Source: Atherix ibis (lineage: Eukaryota; Arthropoda; Insecta; Diptera; Athericidae). From it: a DNA stretch of 64,000 bases. The translations under genes were made by a program, and so were the position numbers. The notes under the pieces were generated by a model. That model ran no database searches and had not been told where the DNA came from. It was given only the letters and a program-made list of their open reading frames with translations. The stretch lies in contig OY282610.1 of assembly GCA_958298945.1 (NCBI GenBank), forward strand, positions 30,702,167 to 30,766,166, in the 5' to 3' direction. The stretch's first letter is position 1. Each line of letters opens with the position of its first letter. Of this stretch, positions 33,060-44,475 are shown in pieces.

Positions 33060-34009
33060 GACCATGTATGGCACCCTGGATTGCTTTGGAAGTTGCAGCG
33101 AGTCCTACCCTCGAGTTATTTCCACATCCTTAAATCTTATCTCTCAGACCGATATTTTCAGGTAGCTGAAAATATTGAGTACTCTGACATTTATCCAATT
33201 TCCGCCGGTGTCCCTCAAGGAAGTATCCTAGGTCCTATCCTATATAACATTTATACCCATGACCTTTCTTGCCACAACAACATCCTAACCGCAACATATG
33301 CTGATGATACAGCCATCCTGACACATCACAAAGATCCTTCCACAGCCATTAGTATCCTACAGAACCATATCCACTCCTTAGAAACTTGGTTCAAAAGGTG
33401 GAGAGTGAAGGTAAATGAGCAAAAATCTGCTCATGTAACTTTCACACTCTGCCGAGAACAAATTTCCGACATAACCCTAAACGGCAGTATTATTCCACAA
33501 AAAATAGCGTACGTTACCTTGGACTTATATTCGACAAATGGTTAACCTGGAACCTTCATACGAAAACTAAAAGACGTGAACTTAACGGACGATACAAACA
33601 ATTCTTACGTCTCCTAGACAGCAAATCAAAACTTACAACAACAAGTAAACTATTACTATACAATACGGTTCTGAAACCAATATGGACATATGGTCTAGAA
33701 CTTTGGGGTTCGACTAAGCATTCCAACTCCCTTCCAATCCAATCCCTACAATCCCGAATCCTTCGTAAAATTGTCAATGCCCCCTTTTATGTGCGAAACA
33801 CTGTTATCCACCGTGACCTAAATGTTCCATTTGTTCGTGAACTATGCATCTCCCGATATAAAAAATTCCATTCGCATCTATCCTTCCACCCTTATCCTTC
33901 AGGAAGAGAATTTTTCACTCCCACCCTTCCAGTATACACCCATCGACGTCTACTTGACTAGCATAAGTAGTTGTAGATATCATTTAAAATAAAATAAAAA
34001 AACAAAAAA
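33060..34009 (+). mobile_element. 5'-truncated Jockey-like LINE, second copy
   Basis: The element starts within the RT palm and ends in an A-rich tail. Candidate target-site duplications AAAAGTAAAGC (33049-33059) and AAAAGTAGAGC (34010-34020) differ at one base. It is the same family as 26817-28860 but a diverged lineage. Confidence 0.85.
33072..33961 (+). pseudogene. LINE reverse transcriptase fragment, one frameshift
   Basis: The frame begins at VWHPG-like TMYGTLDC/MLWKLQRVLPSSY sequence (first Met 33081). It contains PISAGVPQGSILGPILYNIY, the catalytic YADD (33297-33308) and WFKRWRVKVNEQKSAHVTF. Near 33508-33511 the frame shifts; the second frame carries LGLIFDKWLTWNLHTK and LLYNTVLKPIWTYGLELWGS, ending at TAG 33959-33961. 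Endonuclease, fingers and half of the palm are absent because of 5' truncation, so no activity is possible. Confidence 0.85.
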
Positions 34010-34139
34010 AAAAGTAGAGCACAATTTTTAAATTCATATATTTTATTAATTGCAGACTAAAACTTTGAAGATTTTTACTTGCCATTTTATATTGTAGATT
34101 AATTTATTACCAAATAATTAGATTTGTGATTGTTGGATG

Positions 34140-34680
34140 GCGATTTTTTGAACAAAATATTCTACACTGATTTTTCGCTCGATAGATACGTCAATGAGCA
34201 AAATTTTTATTTTTAAGGCTCTTTAAATCTACACTTTATTTTTTTTTTTTTAAATTTATTGTTATAGGGATAAGTGACTATTTTGTCTGCATTTTGTTCT
34301 GAGGGTGTATTTTTTTGAAAATTAAGAACATGCGATCGTTACCGCCAATTCTGACCAGTATGACAACTTTATAACCAATTTTTTGGACTTCAACTTAAAA
34401 ATTTTAATATAAAAGATATTAAGTTTAAATCAACGAGCAGCACAAGCTAAACAACATGACAAATTTGTATTTTATTGCTTGAAATGCTCCCAGGACGCGT
34501 TATTGTAAGATTTAGTGATAGCAATTGGTCTCCACCAAATTCATCGAGAAATATTTTAGAAATTTTTTACCATTTAAAAATATACATCCTTGAAGTAATG
34601 ACAGATTTTTAGCTCAAAATATGCGAAAAACTCATCGAAAATTTACCTCGAAAGGTTCGATTTCTTTACGTAGTTTTTTT
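34140..34680 (+). repeat. Dispersed repeat family D1, copy b
   Basis: Long match to 41055-41705, including ATAACCAATTTTTTGGAC, 'TTTAAATCAACGAGCA', ACATGACAAATTTGT(A/G)TTTT, 'ATTGCTT(G/A)AAATGCTC(C/A)CAGGACGC' and the CTCATCGAAAATTTACCTC end. No open frame of note. It has the size and structure of a non-autonomous element. Confidence 0.75.
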
Positions 34681-35790
34681 TTGTAATTATTTGAGTTAAA
34701 GTATTTTTTTATTTTACAAAATGGTAAAATTTAAATAAAATCTAATGAAACTATTTGTTCCAAAGTACAAATTGTACAAAAAAAAAATTATTATTTTGAA
34801 GTTTTTGCAGGACATATTTGGATATAAGAAAAAACTGCTCTTTCAGTACTGGGTTGGATGCTGACTCAACTAAAGACACATGCGCTTTTACATCCGAAAG
34901 GATTTTTTTTTATTTAGTCATCCAAAAAGGTTCTAAAGAGTTTTTAATATAATAAATTTTTATTTGATAGAAAAAATCATTTTTCTATTTTTTTTTTGGC
35001 AATTTTTTTTTTTTTTTTGTAAATTGATTAAGGAACATTTTAATATTTTTATAACAAAGAAATTTCATGATTTAATTTGGGAATAAATATATTTTTTTTA
35101 TATTCTATGAATTCTGAAAAAAATAATAAGAAATACTAATAATAATATTAAGACAAAGATAAATTTCTAAGAATTGGTATAAAAATTCCTTTCTACAAAA
35201 TATCGACAAAAACAACAAATTTTCTTATATAATCGCAAACACGTTTTATTATAATTTTCTTGTTAATATTCTGTTTTTTTTTTTTTTTTTTTTGTTAATT
35301 TGTAATCTTGAAAATTTGTCGAAAGTGAACATTTTTAAAAATATTTTTATATAAATTTTATTTAGTGTTTCTATTTAAGTTGTTTTTTTTTTTATTATTC
35401 TGCATTGATAATAATAATGTCTATAAGTAGAAAGTTTATCCAAGTGCATATACACTTTAAGTACAATAAGCCATTCGTTAGTATTTGTGCCTATAAAAAT
35501 ACGTACTATCTTAATTAATAATCCGGATGTGCATAAATATTAATTTTTTGTTGTTGAAGTTACTCAATATCTTCCGAAATAACGAATAAACAAAGAATCT
35601 AAAATCGAAAACAAGAGCGAATGAATTGCTACTAGAATTTTTCAAGAGAAATAGTTTTTTAAGAAAGAGAATTGATTTTCTTCTATTCTTTGTATACACA
35701 ACAAAAGTTTTCTTGCAAAGCTTTTAAAGCTCAATTGAGTACACAATCTGTGCACTGTATTATAAAATGTTGATGGTATAAAAGGAATTT
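34681..35790. other. AT-rich non-coding stretch
   Basis: Long T tracts (35274-35294) and AT-rich sequence. A 62-codon minus frame at 35511-35699 has no recognisable domain. Confidence 0.5.
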
Positions 35791-36520
35791 TGTCGATTTA
35801 TTATGTCTGTCCCAAAGCCGCCTGTTTACTTTGGTGGTGGTGGTTTTTTTTTTTTTTTTGCACTTGTTTGTTGTTGAGCTCCTTTCGATTTGAATACTTT
35901 TACCCTACGTTTATCTGAAAGTTTTACCCCTATTTAAGTTGAGTATAAAACGGGGCAATGTCAGATATTCTGGAAAACATTCACCTTTCTAACTGACACA
36001 CACAACTCGCAACCCACCACAACCACCCCATCCGCCCTTACCCGCCTCCGCCCGCTCTTACTTGATACTATAGGCTTTTTTGCCATCCAAAATTATCATC
36101 ATCAGTCATTTCAATGTCAGTCGGTTTGGTTATATTTATCATCATTTCTAGTTCTATCATCAGTTCCAAATGCTTGCCCAACTACCCCCTACCGTTCGCC
36201 CAACCCCATCAATGTGCGTCTGTTTGTATGCAGGTTCGTCTGTTACGAAGTGGTAAGCATCTCTTCACCCCAATACCAGCCTCTAGCTGTTAGTGACAAC
36301 AAACAAACCCAATGAGTTAATATGCGAATTTATATTTTCAGCTATGCTTGATTACCAAATGACTTTGAACTTTTGCCGTAGGCCATTCACTTTTTCACGT
36401 TTTTCGATGTGTTCGGTAAAAAAAAAAAAATTTTTTTTTTTTATTTCATCAGCAAAACAGCGCGATGTGGTTGGTGGTCCGTCGCCGCTTAACTTTAGCT
36501 TAAACTTTATTTAGAATCGG
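35791..36520. other. Complex island, possible promoter or untranslated exon
   Basis: The segment is richer in C and G, with CA/CCACC tracts (35998-36052). It includes a TATA-like GTATAAAAC (35942-35950) with an initiator-like TTCACCTT about 35 nt downstream. A 73-codon plus frame (36293-36514) crosses a poly-A/poly-T junction and is unlikely to be coding. Regulatory or 5' UTR sequence of a neighbouring gene is possible but unproven. Confidence 0.25.
35942..35984 (+). promoter_or_regulatory. Candidate TATA/Inr core promoter
   Basis: TATAAAA at 35943-35949 lies about 35 nt upstream of ATTCACCTT (centred near 35980), an approximate insect initiator. This rests on spacing and motif only. No downstream gene is identified in the window. 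Confidence 0.2.
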
Positions 36521-37840
36521 ACCATATGCGATGTTAATAAAAAAAAAAAAAAAAATTTACAAAAAAAAGAGAATAGTTAAACAACAACAACAACAACAAT
36601 AAAAAATACAAATATCTCTTTTAAAAATTTATATTAAAAATGCCATCCATTTATTTAGGAGTTTTTATTTTTATTGCATAGATTTTTATTACATACTTAG
36701 TTTTGTTGATTAAACTAAAATCCTCGACTCCCATTACCTTCAACTTACCCCCACCGCCAAAAAAACCTAACCAAACCGCCCCTCCTACCCCTCCAACTGA
36801 GAACACACAAATACAAGCCGAAGCTTTTTATTAAGTGATTCTATTTAATATGTGTCATCATAACTATTATTATTATTATTATTACTGGCATTATTTGATA
36901 ATATTGGACGAAGAGTTTTTATTTTTATTTTTGGACTATTCTCTTTTCAGGCTAATGTTAATGTCCTCTGATCTATTGAATATTCGTATTTGCTTGTTAT
37001 TATTTTTTCGGGAATAAATAAATGTTTTTTGATTATTTCTTGTATTTAAAAAAAAAAAAAAAAAAAAAGAAAAAAAGAAGTTCATTAGTGTGATAATTTT
37101 GTTTTTCGCACAAGGTCATTGTGATATGATTATACTCGTACTAGTCTAGTAAATGTGCGCCCGAATGAATGTACACGTAAGCAAGGAATCTTTAAATAAA
37201 ATTATTCCAAAAAAAAAACCAGAGTACATATATACTCGTTTATATGTATATGTAATCAGATTTTTAATATTAATATTTAATCTTATTGCATAAGGAAGAA
37301 AGGATAATTTTTCTTCATCCAGAATATAAAATTTACGAGTATTTGTATTAAATTAATTTGAATATTTCTGTCATTTTTTATAATTTATTTATTAGTTGAA
37401 AAATAAAATTGAGGGAGTTTTTTTTTGTTTTGTTTTTTTTTTTAATAAGAAACTTTCCTTCAGTTGGTACGATTGATTTTTGATAGCACATTTCTTTGAC
37501 TTTTCTAATGACAATACATTTTTTCTTTTAGGGTTTGTAATTTGCTATATCCACCATTTATTTATAAAAAAAATTTGTTAATATTATGAAAAGTTATTGT
37601 GTCTAAGATTTGATGGAGAAAAAAAAATCATGCGTAAGTGAGCAAAATTGTCGGATCTAAATTGTAGAAGATTCTTTTGTATCTAGAAAAACTTACTACC
37701 TGTTGTGGATATTGGTTGGAACGTCCTGATTTCGAAATGAGGCTTGCGGGATGGTAATTTTTAATGGTGAGAGGTATCGAGCGATGGTAACAGATTTAAT
37801 AATTTGATTTGTATAAAATATCTGGTTTTAACCGTTCAAC
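36521..37840. other. AT-rich sequence with simple repeats
   Basis: Contains (CAA)n near 36583-36599, (ATT)n at about 36863-36883, and long A tracts (37046-37076). No gene. Confidence 0.5.
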
Positions 37841-37990
37841 TTAAGATCGTCCGACTAAACGCCCTTGTACTATTTTCTTTGGGTATGCGTTAAATCAGTT
37901 CCCAATAAACTTCCAACAATTTCCGAGCTGGAGAAGAAAATTATTCAAGCCACCAATGTGATTCAGCCCCATTTATGGTGTGTGAAAGAG
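37841..37990 (+). pseudogene. DDE transposase C-terminal relic (Tc1/mariner superfamily)
   Basis: A single frame reads LRSSD, a stop, then TPLYYFLWVCVKSVPNKLPT and ISELEKKIIQATNVI. This matches the family pattern R-S-P-D-L-T-P-x-D-(Y/F)-F-L-W-G-Y-x-K, then x-P-T-T-I-x-E-L-(K/E)-x-x-I, which spans the last catalytic acidic residue. Here that Asp is replaced by Tyr and Leu by a stop, so the fragment is dead. The exact family is uncertain. Confidence 0.6.
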
Positions 37991-38789
37991 TCATACAAAA
38001 ATGAACCTCTCGAATAACTTCCGCCAAATCGCCCCAAAATTAAAAACCCCATTGTTCTTTCGCAAAACAAAAAAAAAATTACCATTTAATTTTACTGAAA
38101 TATTTTTTCAATTAATTAACTAAAAACTAAAATTAAAAAAAAAAAAAACCATTAATTAGACAATACGGGATTATTGCTCACAATTGCTATGAAAATATAT
38201 ATACAATAACAGGCCATTAAAGGACATGATACAGTAACGCGAGCAAGATTCTCCTGGACCCAACAATATTATACCCAAGGGCTATTTTTAATATTTTACA
38301 ATAAACTATGCTGCTCCACAAAATCTACCAAAATACCTTACTAACCAAGACCAGTCCCGTTAAGGTAGCTTCGCGCACATCAAATAGTGTCACCAAAGGG
38401 TCCCATCGTTGTGACACTATAAAATGGCTCTTGGCACATGGCTTAATAATCTTACCGAAACCTGGCCCGGCCATTTGATGCCTTGACGAGAATATTGCTG
38501 TGGTGCTTTGAAGTGTAGCTGAAAGTACGGAAGGCACAAGAATTGAATGGTCAGGTTCTTATTATATAAAAATTAGTATTTATATTAGTACAAAATTCAG
38601 ATGATATAGGAATTTCAGCCTAGAAATTAAATGTGCCATCGGCAATGGTGCGAAAACGTTTTAAAGCTTCCTAGACAAGATCCTGAGTTTTACATGAAAT
38701 CGATAATCTGAGGACGTGACAATCTAGAAAAAAAGTCACGATCAACCCTTACATTCTCAAGAAGTGACTGTTTCCTGACCGATTAAGGT
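37991..38789. other. Intergenic, unassigned
   Basis: 38225-38545 is a more complex patch with a 70-codon minus frame (38325-38537) lacking recognised domains. It lies between two transposase relics and may be another part of the same or a related element. Confidence 0.35.
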
Positions 38790-38955
38790 TAAAAAATTGA
38801 ATATCGATTGGCACTTTCTCATTCGCCAGATTTTACAGCTTCCGATTTCTTTCTATAAGAATATTTCAAAAAGGAGGTCTGAATTAGCCGTTTCCCAACA
38901 ATTGAACCACTTTAAGAAAACATACCCAACGAAATCAATGAAATTAACCAGAGAC
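38790..38955 (+). pseudogene. Second DDE transposase C-terminal relic
   Basis: One frame with three stops gives LALSHSPDFTASDFFL, a stop, EYFKKEV, a stop, ISRFPTIEPL, a stop, then ENIPNEINEIN. It is collinear with the relic at 37841 (SPDxTxxDFFLWxYxK...PTIExLxxxI) but is a different sequence. The last catalytic Asp (SD in ASDFFL) is retained. It abuts the SINE at 38930. Confidence 0.6.
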
Positions 38956-39105
38956 AGCATATAGTCCACTGGACTACTAGCCAAGGGGTCATGGGTTCGA
39001 ATCCCACTGAGGCATGACCCTACGCAATTTCCCAAAAATCCTTTGTCGCCAAAATGGCCTTTAGTGACGTGGCGCTTAGAATATACAAATCAGTACTAAT
39101 ATGAC
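38930..39105 (+). mobile_element. tRNA-derived SINE
   Basis: Contains the B-box-like GGTTCGAATCC (38994-39004) in a tRNA-like context (CTGGACTAC..., then CCAAGGGGTCATGGGTTCGA). Its tail has TTTGTCGCCAAAATGGCCTT and GCTTAGAATATACAA, recurring inverted at 50147-50190. The A box region is degenerate. The two copies share the same 3' boundary near CAGTACTAAT. Confidence 0.75.
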
Positions 39106-41054
39106 TTGAAATGATTTAAAAAATTACGGACAGTTTCTACAAGGTCAAAGGCGGCCATTTTGTCTATACTATATTTAATACATAATTTCGTAGTCTATAT
39201 AAATGTTTTTTTGCTAAACTTAATTACTTTTTATGATTTCAATTCAAAATTATTTGGAAAAAAAAATTGTAAACTTGTATTTATTAAAATCAAAAAGGAA
39301 ATTTATTGTTGGCAAAAGCTTTTTTTTAAATCGAAAAAATTTAAGCTTTTCAAGTTTTATTAAAATTACATCAATTCCAGGCAATTAATTTTACAGAAAA
39401 ATGTTCTTTATTTTTATTATTGTAATTAAGAATTTTTTTTGAAAAAAATGTCAGCAATTCTTTTATTATAAAACTACCCCTCTTAGGATCTAGAATATTC
39501 CATTAGAATTTTGCATAAATTTAAAATTGACAACTTTTAAAATTAAAATTAATTTGAACTAAATTTAAAAAAAAAAAAAATCTCCTAGGTAATCTTAAAA
39601 ACATTTGCTTTATTTATTTTTTCAAACCTTGAATGTATTGTATTGGCACCTAATGGCTGTGTATTCATAAGCTGTAATTGACAAAGGGATGGATAACATT
39701 TCGTTTAATCAATGAAAATATACCAAATTATATATAGCAAGCCTATAAAATATTATAAAATAACGGTTTGTGGATAAGTGACAAGGGAATTATGGGATAT
39801 GCTAGCTAAGGTTTTGTGTAACTTTTGTTTGAAGTTTATGGCGTGTCGGGTTGGGATGACAAGTGGTAAGGGAGGAGAGCGGCCGAGTGATGGTGGTAGG
39901 GTAGGTTGGATGAGGATACAAATGGTATTTTTCGATGAGAGAGCGTGTTGGTATTGTTGGGGCAGATTGTAAATGATATAAATTCGCCCCGATAAATTTC
40001 CACTAGACCACAAATATTTGCGTACAGCCAAAATAATATGTTTGTTTGTGTGTGTGCAAGTGCAATAACATGCTGTCATCGTAAATGACGTAATTTGGAA
40101 GAATTTTTGCAGAATTTTCTGCACTGCCATATCCGTATAGAGACGTCGTTGAATAAATGTTAGGCATTTGTTTGTAGGTTGTTTACTCTATGCAGCCAAC
40201 ACGTATTCAATTGTGTGGGTTAGCGGCACTTGTCTTGGCACTCTTTCTTTAAAACGTATTCGATTTTTTTATGCAATATTTTTTTATAAGAGTTCGTTCG
40301 GTAAAGTATCTCCGCCGAGATATGAACTGAACACGTAAAGTTCTATTCGAGGATGCATAAATATGTCCATACTATGACAATGTGTATTGACTGGTGCCTT
40401 CTACGTATATATTAGCACATATCTGGATCAATTTATTTGCCTTGCCATAGTCAATGGCAATCATGTGATTGCAACTTGTGTGTATGTCCATGTACTATTT
40501 GCTCCAATGTGCCAGTTTTGCAACGAATCTACATATACCGGGCAATATTTTGCAGACAAAGAGATACGTGCATACCAACAGCTCATATAGGCAGATTTTG
40601 AATGACGAAAATATTAAGAATTTCCGCTACAGACTACAGATTTCTTGATGCAGGCATTTTATGCAAGGAAATCCTTTGTTAATTAAAAAAAAAGTAAAAA
40701 AAAAAAAAAAAACAGGAATAACAAATCTAAAGTGCAATATAGCATATGAAATTTTTCTGAAATCCTCAATTTATGTCTTTTTACTTGGAGTTGGAGGAAT
40801 ATGAGAGTTTATTTTTTGTTTCCGCTTTTGTAAAACTATTTTTTTTTCTTTAGTTTTGAGATTAAATTTATTGATTGGGTGATTATTTTTATTACTGACC
40901 ATATTGTCAACACCATAAATGGGGATGTCTTTATTCATTTTTTAGTTTGAAAAGTACAATCTTGTCATTTTATATTTTTCATAAAAATATATTATCGAAA
41001 AATTAAATATACATAAACAAAAAATAGAGTTATATTATCAATTATAGCTATAAT
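39106..41054. other. Intergenic sequence, nothing assigned
   Basis: Includes a G-rich patch (39838-39960) and a minus frame of 125 codons (39753-40130) without a recognisable domain, overlapped by plus frames. 40030-40600 is moderately complex. No gene can be named. Confidence 0.4.
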
Positions 41055-41705
41055 TGAAGCTCAGTTCTTGATCGATAAGAGAAATGGGCCTCATCGCTGA
41101 GGGAAAATGCCATATATGAGGCTTTAAAAACCCTTACACCTTACGAATAACTAATAAGAAGCCATTGTATCTACGAAAAGTATGAGTGTTTATTGTGCAT
41201 TTTGATATCAAGGTGTCATTTGCTAGTATTTTTTTTTCAAAATTAAAAAGCACAATTCTGAGTACTATGGAAATATTATAACCAATTTTTTGGACAATAT
41301 TATAAATAAATTTTTATAGATTTTAATCTGAAAGATATTAGTTTTAAATCAACGAGCATCAACCACAAGCCACACAACATGACAAATTTGTGTTTTATTG
41401 CTTAAAATGCTCACAGGACGCATAATTTGGAGATTTGATGATAGCAATTAGTTACCAAAATCGTCGAAAAATATGTCTGTTAATGCAGATAATTTTTAAA
41501 TTTTTAAATTGGTCTCAAAGATTCGTTAAAATAATGCAAAAAAATCTTATCTATGCAGACAATACTTAAATTATAGAGCTTTCTAAAAATCAACATCCGT
41601 AGAGTATTGGTACGAATTACAACCCCCAAAAATATGTAAAAAACTCATCGAAAAGTTACCTCAAAAGATCGGGAAAAAGTTCTGTGACAGCTTTTTGAAT
41701 ATATA
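41055..41705 (+). repeat. Dispersed repeat family D1, longest copy c
   Basis: Carries all shared words of the family: CCTCATCGCTGAGG at the start, 'TATATGAGGCTTTAAAAA', GAAGCCATTGTATCTACGAA, TTTAAATCAACGAGCATCAA, CACAACATGACAAATTTGTG, and the CTCATCGAAAAGTTACCTC end. No open frame. Confidence 0.75.
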
Positions 41706-43340
41706 TTAGAATTTATTTGTAATGGCAAGGTTTCTAATAATATAAAAAATAAAATGTTAATAAAATCTTAATTTTAAATACATTTTTGTTTACTTTTTAT
41801 ATGGCGGCAACTTCAGGGTACTTGCACTTTGTTACTAACTGGATTCAAAGGCAGGACCTAAAACAGGTTACCAAAATGTATGTCTTCTCCACTAATTATA
41901 CGGCAAAAGTTTCTTTTGGTTAAAATAAAATTTATTTCTGATTTTTTAAGTTTCTTTTCGACTTTATTTATTAATTTTTTTTTATTCCAAAATTTTCAAA
42001 CTTGCATTAACTTCCAAATATTTAAAAAAAATTTATTTAATTTTTAGAATTAATTCGTTTGACCTTTTGTTAATTTGTTCATCCGTTTTTTTAAAACAAA
42101 AATATTATCAGCAATTTTATTTTTTATTGAGACAAAATAAAAAAATTAAATAACATTTATTTGGTGTTTTTTTTATTGTTCGCGGAAAATTATTCTGTTT
42201 TTCTCTCCCGCCATTTATAAGAACAAAAAAAGCTTTTGGGCTTTTATTTGTTTTTTTTTTAAGTAAGTAAACTCAATTTACAAATAATATTTAAATAAGT
42301 TTTTTTTTTTAAAAATAAGTGACCATAAAATAAAACACAATAAATTCCTTGAAAAAAAAAATTAATATCATTTATTCTGTAGATATCAGAAAAGACATCG
42401 CCCTGTTTATGTGGTCATAATTAATTCGAAAATTCTTTAAATTCCAACCCCTCCAGAACTCATAAATAAAACCAAAAATTTCACCGCCAACCCTCCCACT
42501 TCTGCCAACCAATATGAACTTTTGATTTATATTATTTTCTTTTCATTTTTTTGTTTGTTGCCTTTTGATTATTTCTTCCTCCATCCTCTCTCTATGTGGA
42601 TATGCATTTAGCTTACCACTACACAAATAATTAAATGCATATGAATTTTAAAAAAAAAACCAAACAAAAAAAATTATCAAAACTTGTGTGTTTCAATGAA
42701 TCAATTTCATCTGCAGATGTTACAGTCACAACGAATTGTTGTGAGTTGTGAGCAATTGAGAGAGGATCACAGCGCATATTTATTTGTATTTGTATGATAA
42801 TATAAGAAAAAATCCATACACACACACATGTATAGTAATTAATATATAATTAAAAAATGAATAAAATTTTATGTAAAATGCAGCGAAAAAAAAAGTATTT
42901 TTGAAAAAGTTGACGAAAAAATAAATAGTTAACAGCAACAATGAGACAAGCTGCAAAGAAATAAAAGTGAAGACGAGTCCGAATGGTGCGAAAGCTTTCG
43001 GTCGTTTCACTTGATTCGGTTCTGTTTTGTAACTTTTTTTATTATTCTTATTTTGTAATATGGCGTCGGTCCCAGTCATTGGCCACATGGAGTCGCGAAA
43101 GTTCTAAGCACTTTAGCACCATCACCACCTCACCCCCTTCATAAACCAACTATTATCACCTTTTTGGGTATGTTTGTGTGCCATTGTGGCATTTCATTTC
43201 ATTTGGTTTAAATGTATGTGTTTTAGGTTTTAGGGGTTGTTGGAAATGAAAAGAGAATTTTGAGAGTGAAATTGTTGGTTCTTTTTACAAAGGGGGTAAG
43301 GTAGCGAGGATAGGGTTAATGTGTATTTAGCCGGCGATTC
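41706..43340. other. AT-rich intergenic sequence
   Basis: No gene recognised. Short frames at 42631-43088 on the minus strand are low complexity. Confidence 0.45.
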
Positions 43341-44060
43341 TTATCCAATATAGACTACAGACGGACACAGAGGTGGGACGGACTACCGTCGAGACAAAAT
43401 ATCACAAAGAAAACGAATACATCCACGAACATTCATTTGTTTGCGTTCGATTTGAATGGATAGAAAACGGAATTGGAATGGGGCAGAGCACATCGCCGGA
43501 CGTCGAACGGGAACCTCACGTTAAGGTTGGTCGGGAACACGGCCGGCTGAATGGCATTGGCAGTCGCGAGGGTCGTCTGTGCACGGCCATTGTGGAATGT
43601 GAGTTGATATTATGGCAGAAATTACGTCTCAGAAATTTCGCAAATGCAAACATATACCACCGCCCTACCGCACCGCAGCCGCACCCGACGATTGTAACTA
43701 TTTCATTGGCAACCAACTCACACGTTGATAAGGCACAAACATGAGGCGTGTATAGAAGAGCAGCGAAAAGCAAACGAACGAAGAAGTGCCAACTCTTCTC
43801 CAACATTTCGAGAGGTTCAGTTTTGTATAAGCGAAATTTTCGGTTGTTTTTTTTAGGGGTGTTGGGTGCGGTTGGGGGGGGGGGTTCTCTGCATTGGTGG
43901 GTGGTGTGACTCAGTCAACGTTTTGAATGATCATCTCTCATTGCCAAGTCGGTGATTCGCTCTTTGTGAACGTCTCTCGATTTTCTGTTATAAAATATCA
44001 GACAGAATCCGTTGTCCTGTTGCGTTTTTCCCCAGATTGCACCTCATTAGACACAAAGCG
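43341..44060. other. Complex island with overlapping frames, unassigned
   Basis: About 700 bp of balanced composition. Plus frame 43373-43744 (123 codons) and minus frame 43516-43806 (96 codons) overlap and neither shows a known domain. A 12-nt G run (43873-43884) and GGGTGGTGTG-type tracts follow. A TATA-like TTATAAAAT at 43988-43996 could mark a promoter. Possible 5' UTR or regulatory DNA of an unseen gene. Confidence 0.3.
43988..44030 (+). promoter_or_regulatory. Candidate TATA box
   Basis: TTATAAAATATCAGACAG gives a good TATA match within a GC-elevated island. No initiator or gene downstream could be confirmed. Confidence 0.18.
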
Positions 44061-44410
44061 ACATTGAACACGAAACACAACACGTTGAGTAATATGCCGT
44101 GTACATATTCCTTGGGTACACCAACATTTTTATGAAGTAATCCATGTTGATGATGTCATTTGCACTTGTAATTCTTCGAGGATGAAACAAAAAGGAAATT
44201 GAAGTGCGCACACTGTCGTATGCTAAGGGGCGTTGTGCAAAGAAACACATCTACAGTCAAATGGAGACATCTACCATCGCAAAAAAAAAATTTAAAAAAA
44301 AACAATTTATATAAAATTTCCATTAGCAAAAGGATTGAATTGTTCACCTTTTTTTATTATTAATATACAACGTGTTTTAACATATTTCAAATTTTTTAAA
44401 TCCTATAAAT

Positions 44411-44475
44411 ATGATGTCGCTAAATGACCTTATGGTCGTGGCGCTACATAATGGCATCTAGCTCTTGTCTCAGAG
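44411..44475 (+). repeat. SINE-tail-like fragment
   Basis: GATGTCGCTAAATGACCTTA then TGGTCGTGGCGCT resembles the SINE tail (TCGCCAAAATGGCCTTTAGT, GACGTGGCGCT) at 39048-39076. The same word occurs at 56946-56975. No tRNA-like head is attached. Confidence 0.45.

Noticed and set aside
36293..36514. 73-codon plus frame
   Set aside because: It crosses poly-A/poly-T tracts giving KKKKFFFF and has no domain.
39753..40130. 125-codon minus frame as a gene
   Set aside because: No domain, overlapped on the other strand, and composition follows local G/C strand skew.
43373..43806. Overlapping 123- and 96-codon frames as genes
   Set aside because: No recognisable domain in either strand and no splice partners. 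The island may be regulatory, so it is listed only as unassigned.
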